The notes: generated by a model from the letters alone, not told the origin. A stretch of 6,044 nt of DNA from Acidobacteriaceae bacterium UBA1307 (GCA_002307235.1 DBTV01000029.1:137191-143234), one strand, 5' to 3'; shown: positions 1 through 5,557, counted from the stretch's first letter. Numbers and translations: made by a program.

Positions 1-643
1 TGCACCACTTGTCGCCGGTGCGGTGATGCGTGGCGTGGACGATGCGGTACATGATGGGGTCGCGCATGTTCACGTTCGGCGAGGACATATCGATTTTGGC
101 GCGCAACACGCGGGCGCCGTCCGGGAACTCGCCGGCCTTCATGCGCGTGAACAGATCCACATTCTCTTCAATGGAGCGGTTGCGGAAAGGGCTCTCTTTG
201 CCGGGCTCGGTGAGGGTGCCGCGATACTCGCGAATCTGGTCGGCGTTGAGGTCGTCGACGTAGGCCTTGCCGTCCTTGACGAGCTTCATCGCCCAGTCGA
301 AGAGCTGATCGAAGTAATCGGAGGCGTAGCAGAGCTTGTCCCAGGTGAAGCCGAGCCAGCGCACATCGGCCTGAATGGAGTCGACGTACTCGGTCTCTTC
401 TTTTGAGGGATTGGTGTCGTCAAAGCGCAGATTGGTCTTGCCGCCGAACTCGTCGGCGAGGCCGAAATCAATGCAGATGGCCTTGGCGTGGCCGATGTGC
501 AGATAGCCGTTGGGCTCGGGTGGAAAGCGGGTCTGGATGGGCGCGTCGCCGTAGGTCTTGTTCTTCACGTCTTCGGCGATCTGGTCGCGCAGGAAGTTCG
601 TGAGGGTGAAATCGTTTTTGCTTTCCGCGTTGGCTTCGGTCAT
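1..643 (-). CDS. glnS: Glutaminyl-tRNA synthetase, N-terminal part (cut by left window edge)
   Basis: This gene encodes a class Ib aminoacyl-tRNA synthetase that attaches glutamine to tRNA-Gln in the cytoplasm. I translated it by hand from the ATG at 643 down to the window edge: 214 codons with no stop. The catalytic Rossmann fold starts with RFPPEPNGYLHIGHAKAI, with the HIGH signature at residues 49-52, about nine residues later than in E. coli GlnRS. It is followed by NLRFDDTNPSKEE, DVRWLGF and, near the edge, RDPIMYRIVHATHHRTGDKW, all typical of GlnRS rather than GluRS. The KMSKS loop and the anticodon-binding beta barrels would lie beyond the edge. The start is supported by AAGGA (657-653) nine bases upstream. 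It lies 201 bases downstream of gltX on the same strand. Bacterial GlnRS is generally regarded as acquired from eukaryotes. Its presence implies direct Gln-tRNA charging, though a parallel GatCAB route cannot be excluded from this window. Confidence 0.96.
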   Translation of the reverse strand, partial: MTEANAESKNDFTLTNFLRDQIAEDVKNKTYGDAPIQTRFPPEPNGYLHIGHAKAICIDFGLADEFGGKTNLRFDDTNPSKEETEYVDSIQADVRWLGFTWDKLCYASDYFDQLFDWAMKLVKDGKAYVDDLNADQIREYRGTLTEPGKESPFRNRSIEENVDLFTRMKAGEFPDGARVLRAKIDMSSPNVNMRDPIMYRIVHATHHRTGDKWC

Positions 644-652
644 GGCTTCGAG

Positions 653-657
653 TCCTT
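653..657 (-). promoter_or_regulatory. Ribosome binding site of glnS
   Basis: On the minus strand AAGGA lies nine bases before the ATG at 643, which is good spacing for a Shine-Dalgarno site. It fixes the glnS start, because the frame has no other plausible start near the conserved N-terminus. The gap from 644 to 719 shows no convincing -35/-10 pair on the minus strand, so I cannot say whether glnS has its own promoter or is read through from gltX. Confidence 0.6.
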
Positions 658-719
658 GCAAATCTTGATTCTGCACTTCGTTCTACAACGGATGAAAGGG
701 AGAACACAATGATACGGAA

Positions 720-764
720 CCCAACCTGCCACCGGCGCGATGGCAGGTTGGGAATTTTTCTTTT
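720..764 (+). terminator. Terminator-like hairpin facing the plus direction, between gltX and glnS
   Basis: CCCAACCTGCCA (720-731) and TGGCAGGTTGGG (741-752) form a perfect 12-base-pair stem around a nine-base loop. The T-rich run AATTTTTCTTTT follows immediately on the plus strand. On the minus strand the stem is followed by TTCCGTATC, which has no T-run, so the hairpin does not look like an intrinsic terminator for gltX, whose transcript runs leftward. Either it stops antisense transcription coming from the left across glnS, or it is a dispersed repeat that landed in this orientation. The structure is directly visible; the function is inferred. Confidence 0.6.
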
Positions 765-770
765 GGTTTC

Positions 771-798
771 CTCAAGGGCTAAAGCCCGCGAGTTTTTT
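771..798 (+). repeat. Short palindrome GGGCTAAAGCCC followed by six T
   Basis: GGGCT-AA-AGCCC (776-787) is flanked by CTC (771-773) and GAG (790-792), giving an imperfect stem-loop. TTTTTT follows at 793-798 on the plus strand. Palindromes of this form are familiar to me as dispersed intergenic elements in acidobacterial genomes, so I read it as a REP-like unit. Copy number cannot be judged from one window. The T-run again lies on the plus-strand side, so it would not terminate gltX. Confidence 0.5.
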
Positions 799-800
799 CT

Positions 801-843
801 GCGGAAGGATGTACGGCCTGAAGGCCGTACCCTTCAGAGCCGC
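801..843. repeat. REP-like imperfect palindrome directly after the gltX stop
   Basis: The core GTACGGCCT-GA-AGGCCGTAC (811-830) has nine-base arms. It is wrapped by GAAGG (804-808) pairing with CCTTC (831-835), and by GCGG (801-804) facing CCGC (840-843), so nearly the whole 43 bases can fold. It ends one base from the gltX stop codon (847-845). In the gltX mRNA it would form a stable 3' hairpin that could protect against 3' exonucleases. Together with the 771-798 palindrome it looks like a compound REP/BIME-type element. Membership of a genome-wide repeat family is inferred. Confidence 0.55.
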
Positions 844-844
844 A

Positions 845-2299
845 CTAGACCAGTGCTTCGGCCTTGGCAATGCGGGCGAGGCTTACTTCCTTGCCCAGCA
901 CGGCGAGGGTCGAAAACAGAGGCGGTGCGTTCTTGCGGCCGCAGACGGCGACGCGGATCGGCTGGAACATCTGTCCGGCCTTGAGTCCGAGCGCATCAGC
1001 GGCGGCGCGCAGCGAGGCCTCGAGCGCATCGTGCTCAAAGGTCGCCTCGGCAAGAGCCTCGCGGGCCTTGGCCAGCACCGTCTTGACCATAGCGAGATCG
1101 CCCTTTTTGGGGACCATCTCGTTGACGTCGTAGGGGGCCAGTTCCGGCAGGAAGAAAAAGTCCGCAGCGGCGGGTGCCTGGCCGAGCAACTCGACGCGTT
1201 CCTGAATCAGTGGCGCGACGGCGGCGATCTTTTCCTTGCTGGCATTGAAGCCGGCCTTGGCGAAGAAGGGCTCGATCTCGGTGGCGAACTGCTCGACCGG
1301 CAGCGCGCGCAGATGTTCGGCGTTGAGCCAGATGGCCTTGGGATCGAAGGGCGCTTCCTCGCTGAAGTTGACGACGGCGTTGGCGCGGTTCACGTTTTCG
1401 AGCGTAAAGAGCGAACGAATCTCGTCAAGTTTCAAAAAGTCCTGATCGTTCTTGGGCGACCAGCCGAGCAGGCACAGAAAATTGATGAAGGCCTGCGGCA
1501 GAAAACCCGCGTCGCGATAGGTGGTGACGCTGACGACTGGGCCGTGCTTGCGCTTCGAGAGCTTTGCGCCGTCGGGGGCAACCAGCAGCGGCAGGTGCGC
1601 GAACTGCGGCGCCGTGGCACCGAGACCCTCGAAGATGAGCACGTGCTTGAAGGTGTTGGTCAGGTGATCCTGGCCGCGGATGATCTGCGTGATCTTGAGA
1701 TCGGCGTCGTCGTAGCAGGAGGCGAGGTGATAGGTCGGGTTGCCGTCGGAGCGCAGCAGCGCGAAGTCCTCGATCTCGTCGGCGGCCTTGGACTGTGCGC
1801 CATAAACGGCGTCGACAAAGCTGACGATGCGCCCGGTGCCGCGGGGCACGCGGTAGCGCAGGGCGAAGGGTTCGCCAGCGGCGGCGCGGCGGTCACTCTC
1901 TTCGCGCGAAAGCTCACGCATGCCGGGATTGAAGAGCCACGCACCCTGCGCGCCCGACTGATTGTCGTCGCCGGTGTGGGCGGGCGTGAAGTCGCGATAG
2001 GCGAGGCCCTTGTCGAAGATGGCCCAGGCGGATTTGCGATGCAGGTCGAGCCGTTCCGACTGCTTGTAGTTCTCATCCCAGTCGAGACCGAGCCAGTGCA
2101 GGCCCTCGATGATCGACTGAACGCTGGCATCGGTGTTGCGCTCGGTGTCGGTGTCGTCGAGGCGGAAGACCATCGTGCCGCCGTTGTGGCGGGCGTAGAG
2201 CCAGTTGAAGATGAAGGTGCGAGCGCTGCCGACGTGCAGGTAACCGGTCGGGGAGGGCGCAAAACGGACGCGGGGTTTCGTTGAAATTGTCTCTGGCAT
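845..2299 (-). CDS. gltX: Glutamyl-tRNA synthetase
   Basis: This gene encodes the class Ib enzyme that charges tRNA-Glu with glutamate in the cytoplasm; Glu-tRNA also feeds tetrapyrrole synthesis where the C5 route is used. The protein is 484 residues, close to the usual 470-490. The HIGH-type motif is PSPTGYLHVGS (HVGS at 22-25), followed by FRLDDTDTERN (45-55). The catalytic domain continues with EPFALRYRVP (143-152), GNPTYHLASCYDDADLKITQ, RGQDHLTNT (208-216) and the KMSKS-type loop KLSKR (246-250). The C-terminal half is the helical anticodon-binding domain, ending with FQPIRVAVCGR and a short tail. The region where many GluRS carry zinc cysteines (YRCFC) reads AYRDFTP, so the zinc site is absent. 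The start ATG has GAGAAGGA upstream with a rather long 12-base spacer. With glnS next door this is probably a discriminating GluRS, which is inferred rather than shown. Confidence 0.98.
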   Translation of the reverse strand: MPETISTKPRVRFAPSPTGYLHVGSARTFIFNWLYARHNGGTMVFRLDDTDTERNTDASVQSIIEGLHWLGLDWDENYKQSERLDLHRKSAWAIFDKGLAYRDFTPAHTGDDNQSGAQGAWLFNPGMRELSREESDRRAAAGEPFALRYRVPRGTGRIVSFVDAVYGAQSKAADEIEDFALLRSDGNPTYHLASCYDDADLKITQIIRGQDHLTNTFKHVLIFEGLGATAPQFAHLPLLVAPDGAKLSKRKHGPVVSVTTYRDAGFLPQAFINFLCLLGWSPKNDQDFLKLDEIRSLFTLENVNRANAVVNFSEEAPFDPKAIWLNAEHLRALPVEQFATEIEPFFAKAGFNASKEKIAAVAPLIQERVELLGQAPAAADFFFLPELAPYDVNEMVPKKGDLAMVKTVLAKAREALAEATFEHDALEASLRAAADALGLKAGQMFQPIRVAVCGRKNAPPLFSTLAVLGKEVSLARIAKAEALV

Positions 2300-2311
2300 C
2301 GTGAATGTGTT

Positions 2312-2319
2312 TCCTTCTC
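2312..2319 (-). promoter_or_regulatory. Ribosome binding site of gltX
   Basis: GAGAAGGA on the minus strand (2319-2312) is a strong Shine-Dalgarno match, but it sits 12 bases before the ATG at 2299, somewhat further than optimal. No in-frame start lies closer, and the conserved PSPTG motif begins at residue 15, so the annotated start stands. Confidence 0.5.
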
Positions 2320-2340
2320 GATGCTAGCACTTGAGAGGAT

Positions 2341-2362
2341 GAGGCCGCTGTGCGGCGGCCTC
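2341..2362. repeat. Perfect 8-bp stem-loop in the ispF-gltX gap
   Basis: GAGGCCGC (2341-2348) and GCGGCCTC (2355-2362) form a perfect stem with a six-base loop. There is no T-run on either side, so it is not a standard intrinsic terminator. In the leftward transcript it lies about 40 bases before the gltX start. It could be an mRNA-stabilising or processing hairpin, or one more REP-like palindrome. Confidence 0.5.
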
Positions 2363-2385
2363 CCAGAGACTCGAAAAGCAACCGC

Positions 2386-2450
2386 AGATCCTTCGACTGA
2401 CCACCCCCGGGTTGAAGAAAACGCCCGGGGCCCCGTTCGCTCAGGATGAC
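2386..2450. repeat. Dispersed-repeat-like element between ispF and gltX
   Basis: The segment opens with GATCCTTCGACTGA and closes with GTTCGCTCAGGATGAC, giving terminal ATCCT (2388-2392) and AGGAT (2443-2447) inverted ends. Inside, CCCCGGG (2405-2411) pairs with CCCGGGG (2424-2430) around a 12-base loop. Sequences of the form ATCCTTCGAC...GCTCAGGATGAC are recurrent intergenic repeats in several GC-rich bacterial genomes, which is why I call it a repeat. The copy number here is unknown. It contains no plausible reading frame and no T-run. Confidence 0.45.
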
Positions 2451-2483
2451 TGCCGTGCTTTTGCTACTCTTGGCGCCGAATCG

Positions 2484-3104
2484 TTAGGTGATGTCGTCGG
2501 TGTCGTAGACCGGCGCCTCGCTCGAGGTCTTCTTCGGCACGCCATGCACGGTCGAGAGCAGGTCCTCGACGACGTCTTCAAGCTGGCGCTGGCTTTCGAT
2601 GACGGCGCTCATGCTCTTCAGCTCCTCATCGCCGGGAATGCGTTCGACGAGAGCGACGCAGTGGCACTGGGCCACGTGATCGAGATTGAGCCCTTCGGGG
2701 GTCTTGGCCTTGATGCTGACGGTGTTGAGCGGTGCATCGAGCAATTCGGCCAGATGTGCGCGCATCTTTGCGGCGACGGGCACGATCTTGGGCCGGGCCA
2801 GAATCAGCGTGATGTCGAGGTTGCCGATCTGGTAGCCGGCGCGGGCCAGTTCTTCGACGGCGAGCTTGAGGAAGACGGCCGAGTCGGCGCCCTTCCATTG
2901 CGGATCGCTCGGCGGAAAGAAGGTGCCGATGTCACCGGCAGCAACGGCGCCCAAAAGCGCGTCGGTGACCGCGTGCAAGAGCACGTCGCCATCGGAGTGG
3001 CCGGCCAGCCCCTCGGGGTGATCAAAAGCGAGGCCGCCAATGCGCAGTGGCACGCCGGGCTTGAAGACGTGCGAGTCATAACCGAAACCGATGCGAGTGT
3101 TCAT
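2484..3104 (-). CDS. ispF: 2-C-methyl-D-erythritol 2,4-cyclodiphosphate synthase with C-terminal extension
   Basis: IspF cyclises CDP-methylerythritol 2-phosphate to MEcPP with release of CMP, the fifth step of the MEP isoprenoid pathway, as a zinc-dependent cytoplasmic homotrimer. The metal ligands are visible: D10 and H12 in GFGYDSHVF, and H44 in DVLLHA. GHSDGD (35-40), LLGAVAAGDIGTFFP (50-64) and IKAKTPEGL (131-139) are the other family blocks. Two features differ from the E. coli enzyme. The GFTGRGEGIA segment, including the arginine of the trimer's central cavity, is replaced by the shorter NLDHVAQCH. In addition, about 50 residues follow the usual end (from about 157 to 206), predicted helical first and then polar (VPKKTSSEAPVYDTDD). 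The family norm is about 155-160 residues. The start must be the ATG at 3104 because the motif begins within five residues; only a weak Shine-Dalgarno precedes it. It follows ispD by 74 bases. Confidence 0.95.
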   Translation of the reverse strand: MNTRIGFGYDSHVFKPGVPLRIGGLAFDHPEGLAGHSDGDVLLHAVTDALLGAVAAGDIGTFFPPSDPQWKGADSAVFLKLAVEELARAGYQIGNLDITLILARPKIVPVAAKMRAHLAELLDAPLNTVSIKAKTPEGLNLDHVAQCHCVALVERIPGDEELKSMSAVIESQRQLEDVVEDLLSTVHGVPKKTSSEAPVYDTDDIT

Positions 3105-3143
3105 AGCGTCTTAGCTGAGTTTAACGTCTTCCAGCGGTTTTGT

Positions 3144-3167
3144 CGTGCGGCCTTGCGAGACCGCACG
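3144..3167. repeat. Stem-loop in the ispD-ispF gap
   Basis: CGTGCGG (3144-3150) and CCGCACG (3161-3167) pair perfectly. After one mismatch, CT (3152-3153) pairs with AG (3158-3159) around the four-base loop TGCG. No T-run follows on either strand, so it is unlikely to be a terminator. It lies between the ispD stop and the ispF start in the leftward transcript and may tune relative expression or stability, or may be a REP-like palindrome. Confidence 0.45.
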
Positions 3168-3178
3168 CGACGTGGCGT

Positions 3179-3886
3179 TTAGCGTTGTTTCTTGCTCTGG
3201 GCGAGGTAGAACTCGGCCAGCTCGAGATCGCCCGGTTTGGTGATTTTGAGGTTCGAGGGAGCACCGGGGACGACGGCGATGGGCAACCCGGCGCGCTCGA
3301 CGAGCGAAGCCTCGTCGGTGCCGACAAAGCCATCGGCTTTGGCCTCGGCGAAGGCCTTTTGCAGCAGACCGTAGCGGAAGCCCTGCGGCGTTTGCGCCAG
3401 AACCACATACTCGCGCGGAATGGTCGCGGTGATGATGGCGCCGTGGGCGGTGCGCTCCACCTGCTTGATGGTGTCAATGGCGGGCAGGCCGACGATGGCC
3501 GCGCCGTGCGTGAGGACGGCGTCGATGGTGCGCTCGATGGTGGCCGAGTCGATCAGCGGGCGCACGGCGTCATGCACGAGCACGATGTCGTCTGCCTCAG
3601 CGGGCAGCGCGGCGAGGCCGTTGGCGACCGACTCCTGGCGTTTTTCACCGCCTTCGACCACGTGGATGCGGCTCGAGAGTCCATATTCGGCGATCTGCGC
3701 CTGCACACGCTCAATCTCATGGGCGCGCACGGCTACGTAGATCGCGCTGATGCGCTCAACGGCGGCAAAGGCGCGCAGGGAGTGGATCAGGATCGGCGTG
3801 CCGTCCAGGGTGAGGAACTGTTTGGGCTGCGGCCCAGCCATGCGAGTGCCAAGGCCGGCGGCGGGAAGAATCGCAAATACCTGCAT
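3179..3886 (-). CDS. ispD: 2-C-methyl-D-erythritol 4-phosphate cytidylyltransferase
   Basis: IspD transfers CMP from CTP to MEP, giving CDP-methylerythritol, the third MEP-pathway step; it acts as a cytoplasmic homodimer. The protein is 235 residues, the usual size. The nucleotide-binding signature is LPAAGLGTRMAGPQPKQF, with R15 and K22 corresponding to the catalytic Arg20 and Lys27 of E. coli. It continues with EGGEKRQESVANGL (78-91), VLVHDAVRPL (102-111, D106), IDTIK (137-141, T139), AQTPQGFR (164-171), TDEASLVE (190-197) and NLKITKPGDL (212-221, K214). The frame stays open to an ATG at 3931, but the 15 extra residues (MIARPLPAECYTPLV) lie before the conserved MQVFAILPAAG and would use most of the gap to tilS. 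I therefore choose the ATG at 3886. It stands first in a leftward run with ispF, its pathway partner, not fused as in some alphaproteobacteria. Confidence 0.96.
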   Translation of the reverse strand: MQVFAILPAAGLGTRMAGPQPKQFLTLDGTPILIHSLRAFAAVERISAIYVAVRAHEIERVQAQIAEYGLSSRIHVVEGGEKRQESVANGLAALPAEADDIVLVHDAVRPLIDSATIERTIDAVLTHGAAIVGLPAIDTIKQVERTAHGAIITATIPREYVVLAQTPQGFRYGLLQKAFAEAKADGFVGTDEASLVERAGLPIAVVPGAPSNLKITKPGDLELAEFYLAQSKKQR

Positions 3887-3937
3887 AACGAGTGGAGTAT
3901 AGCATTCGGCGGGCAGTGGTCGCGCTATCATCGCTAG
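3887..3937. promoter_or_regulatory. Divergent ispD/tilS promoter region
   Basis: Only 51 bases separate the chosen ispD start from the GTG of tilS, so both promoters must lie here or inside the neighbouring gene. On the minus strand TATACT (3901-3896) is a good -10 match, and on the plus strand the overlapping TATAGC (3898-3903) is a weaker one. Neither has a convincing -35 at normal spacing. A start from TATACT would give an almost leaderless ispD mRNA. Neither gene has a recognisable Shine-Dalgarno site. The region is certain; the promoter assignment is tentative. Confidence 0.35.
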
Positions 3938-5284
3938 GTGCGAGGCATTTCTTCTTTTTCACAACGGATCGACGGTCGTCTGCTGCGGCCGGGGATGCGG
4001 CTGGGCGTTGGCGTTTCGGGTGGCGCGGATTCGGTGGCGCTGTTGCGGGCTCTGGCCGAGCGGCGCTCGGAGCTGGGGCTGGTGCTGCATGTGGCGCATC
4101 TGCATCACGGGCTGCGCGGCGAGGCCGCCGATGGCGATCAGCAGTTTGTCGGCACGCTGGCCGCCGGGCTGGGACTGGAGTTTCACGCGGCGCGGGTCGA
4201 TGTGGCGGCGGAGGCGGCCAAGAGCGGTGAATCGCTCGAAGAGGCTGGGCGGCGGCTGCGTTACGCATGGTTCCGGGAGTTGATGGCAACGGTGCCGCTC
4301 GATGCCGTGGCCACGGCGCACACTCGCGACGATCAGGCCGAGACGGTGCTATTGAAGTTTCTCCGTGGGGCCTGGACGGAGGGATTTTCCGGCATTCACC
4401 CCGAGGTGAGCGAAAACGAGGGCCGGATTGTGCGCCCCTTGCTGGGTGTAACGCGCAGCGAAATCGAATCCTATTTGAAGCAGTTGGGGCAGAGCTGGCG
4501 CGAGGACGCGACCAATCGCGCCCTCGAGTTTACGCGGAACCGGATTCGGCACGAGCTGCTGCCGGAGCTGGAGCGGTGGAATCCGCAGATGCGGGAGAAG
4601 CTGGTGCAGATGGCCGAGCTGGCGCGCGAAGAGGAGTCCTGGTGGTCGGCGGAGATTGACCGGCTGGCGGGGCAACTGCTGTTGCGCGGCAAGGCGGTGC
4701 GCGGCGGCGGGCGGGCGACGACGACCGAGGAGGCCGAGGCAGTGGCGCTCGACCGGACGCGGCTGGCGGTGCTGGCCGTGGCCGTGCAGCGGCGGCTTCT
4801 GCGGCGGGCGTTGCGTGAGTTGGGTGGAGCAGCGGACTTTGCCGGAATTGAGGCTCTGCGGCGGCTGGCGCTTGAAGGCGCGGCGGGCGAAAAACTGGAG
4901 TTGGCGGGCGGTCTGCGGGCCGAGCGGACGCCGCGCGAGTTGCAGTTGCGACGCAAGGGGCCGGCGGCCGAGGCTTTGCCGGAGTACAGTGGTTCCGTTC
5001 CGGGAATTTTAGACGCGACGGCCTTCGGCGTGCGGTTACGCATTGATGCGGAAGGAGATGCGGCCGGGAAGAAGGCCGTGGTGCGGCTCTGGCGACCGGG
5101 CGACCGGGCGCGGCTGCGCTACTCGAGCGGCCCGCGGAAGGTCTCCGAAATTCTTGACAGGATGAAGGTTACAGGGACAGACCGGCAAAGTTGGCCGGTG
5201 CTCGTGGTGGAAAAACGGGTGGTTTGGCTGCGCGGCGCGGTGCTTGAGCCCGAGGCGGGAATCTCGGTCGAGGAGCTTCCCTAG
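3938..5284 (+). CDS. tilS: tRNA(Ile)-lysidine synthetase
   Basis: TilS uses ATP to join lysine to C34 of the CAU-anticodon tRNA-Ile, making lysidine so that the tRNA reads AUA and accepts isoleucine instead of methionine; it acts in the cytoplasm. The protein is 448 residues, in the usual 430-470 range. The N-type ATP pyrophosphatase loop is SGGADS (27-32). It is followed by AHLHHGLRGEAAD (53-65), TAHTRDDQAETVLLKFLRG (126-144), and EDATN with RNRIRHELLPEL (189-211). The middle part (about 220-330) is the arginine-rich helical substrate-binding domain. The C-terminal TilS domain is seen in VRLWRPGDRARLRY, VSEILDRMKV and WPVLVVEKRVVWLRGAVL. An in-frame TAG lies directly before the GTG at 3938, so this is the furthest upstream start; no Shine-Dalgarno is evident. 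The family normally has about 20 residues before the P-loop, which fits this start. It is divergent from ispD and upstream of ftsH. Confidence 0.96.
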   Translation: MRGISSFSQRIDGRLLRPGMRLGVGVSGGADSVALLRALAERRSELGLVLHVAHLHHGLRGEAADGDQQFVGTLAAGLGLEFHAARVDVAAEAAKSGESLEEAGRRLRYAWFRELMATVPLDAVATAHTRDDQAETVLLKFLRGAWTEGFSGIHPEVSENEGRIVRPLLGVTRSEIESYLKQLGQSWREDATNRALEFTRNRIRHELLPELERWNPQMREKLVQMAELAREEESWWSAEIDRLAGQLLLRGKAVRGGGRATTTEEAEAVALDRTRLAVLAVAVQRRLLRRALRELGGAADFAGIEALRRLALEGAAGEKLELAGGLRAERTPRELQLRRKGPAAEALPEYSGSVPGILDATAFGVRLRIDAEGDAAGKKAVVRLWRPGDRARLRYSSGPRKVSEILDRMKVTGTDRQSWPVLVVEKRVVWLRGAVLEPEAGISVEELP

Positions 5285-5427
5285 AAGTGAGGGGAAACGC
5301 TACACTTACGCCAGAGAGCGCGGGGAAGATTCCGGGGGAAAAGATTTGCAGCGGGGGTATGGTTCGCCACTATTCTTTCCTTGTTCTCCCGGAGTACAAT
5401 CGAGCTTACTGCCGGGCCGAGCGAGAG

Positions 5428-5480
5428 GTATTTTTGTACTTTTCGCGCGGCTGATGCGTATTTTCTGTGTCTTCGAGAGG
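5428..5480 (+). repeat. Two imperfect direct repeats spaced 30 bases apart
   Basis: The segments 5428-5450 and 5458-5480 both begin GTATTTT and share TTCG and the final GG; by my alignment 15 of 23 positions agree. The 30-base spacing is close to three helical turns, which would place both copies on the same DNA face. They could be tandem binding sites for a regulator or simply the remains of a duplication. Confidence 0.35.
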
Positions 5481-5481
5481 C

Positions 5482-5495
5482 ATAGACGCGTCTAT
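5482..5495. promoter_or_regulatory. Perfect 14-bp palindrome, candidate operator of ftsH
   Basis: ATAGACGCGTCTAT reads the same on both strands with no central gap, 67 bases before the ftsH GTG. It overlaps the candidate -10 hexamer TATTAA (5493-5498). A gapless palindrome folds poorly as RNA because it has no loop, but it suits a dimeric DNA-binding protein. The symmetry is seen directly; its role as an operator is inferred, and I do not recognise the factor. Confidence 0.4.
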
Positions 5496-5550
5496 TAAGG
5501 TGTAACAGGCGGCGATCGGGGTGGTCCCAACCTTCCTCCGTCGCCCGGAA

Positions 5551-5557
5551 AGAGGAG
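5551..5557 (+). promoter_or_regulatory. Ribosome binding site of ftsH
   Basis: AGAGGAG ends five bases before the GTG at 5563, a strong Shine-Dalgarno site that favours GTG over the in-frame ATG at 5587. A pyrimidine patch CCTTCCTCC (5531-5539) lies just upstream and could pair partly with it (CTCC with GGAG). Confidence 0.65.

Noticed and set aside
740..2284. Plus-strand open frame of 514 codons opposite gltX
   Set aside because: It is the antisense shadow of gltX: GC-rich codon use keeps the opposite frame open. It shows no protein family signature, and gltX is unambiguous.
2322..2332. CIRCE-like half site CTAGCACTT upstream of gltX
   Set aside because: The second arm (GAGTGCTAA after nine bases) is missing, so there is no HrcA operator here.
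2404..2435. CCCGGG repeats as a terminator of ispF
   Set aside because: On the minus strand the T-rich stretch lies inside the loop rather than after the stem, so the intrinsic terminator arrangement is not met.
2412..3182. Plus-strand open frame of 256 codons opposite ispF
   Set aside because: Shadow of ispF, with low-complexity content and no recognisable domain.
3887..3931. Earlier ATG for ispD at 3931, adding 15 residues
   Set aside because: The extra residues precede the conserved N-terminal strand, no ribosome binding site is seen there, and they would leave almost no room for the divergent tilS promoter.
3140..3937. Plus-strand open frame of 265 codons opposite ispD
   Set aside because: Shadow of ispD; it shows no family features and would run straight up to the tilS start.
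5285..5310. AAGTG...CACTT inverted repeat after the tilS stop as a terminator
   Set aside because: The stem is only five pairs with a long loop and no T-run follows.
5244..5498. Small plus-strand frame of 84 codons after tilS
   Set aside because: It begins inside tilS in another frame, has no ribosome binding site, and its sequence looks random. It also covers the likely ftsH promoter region.
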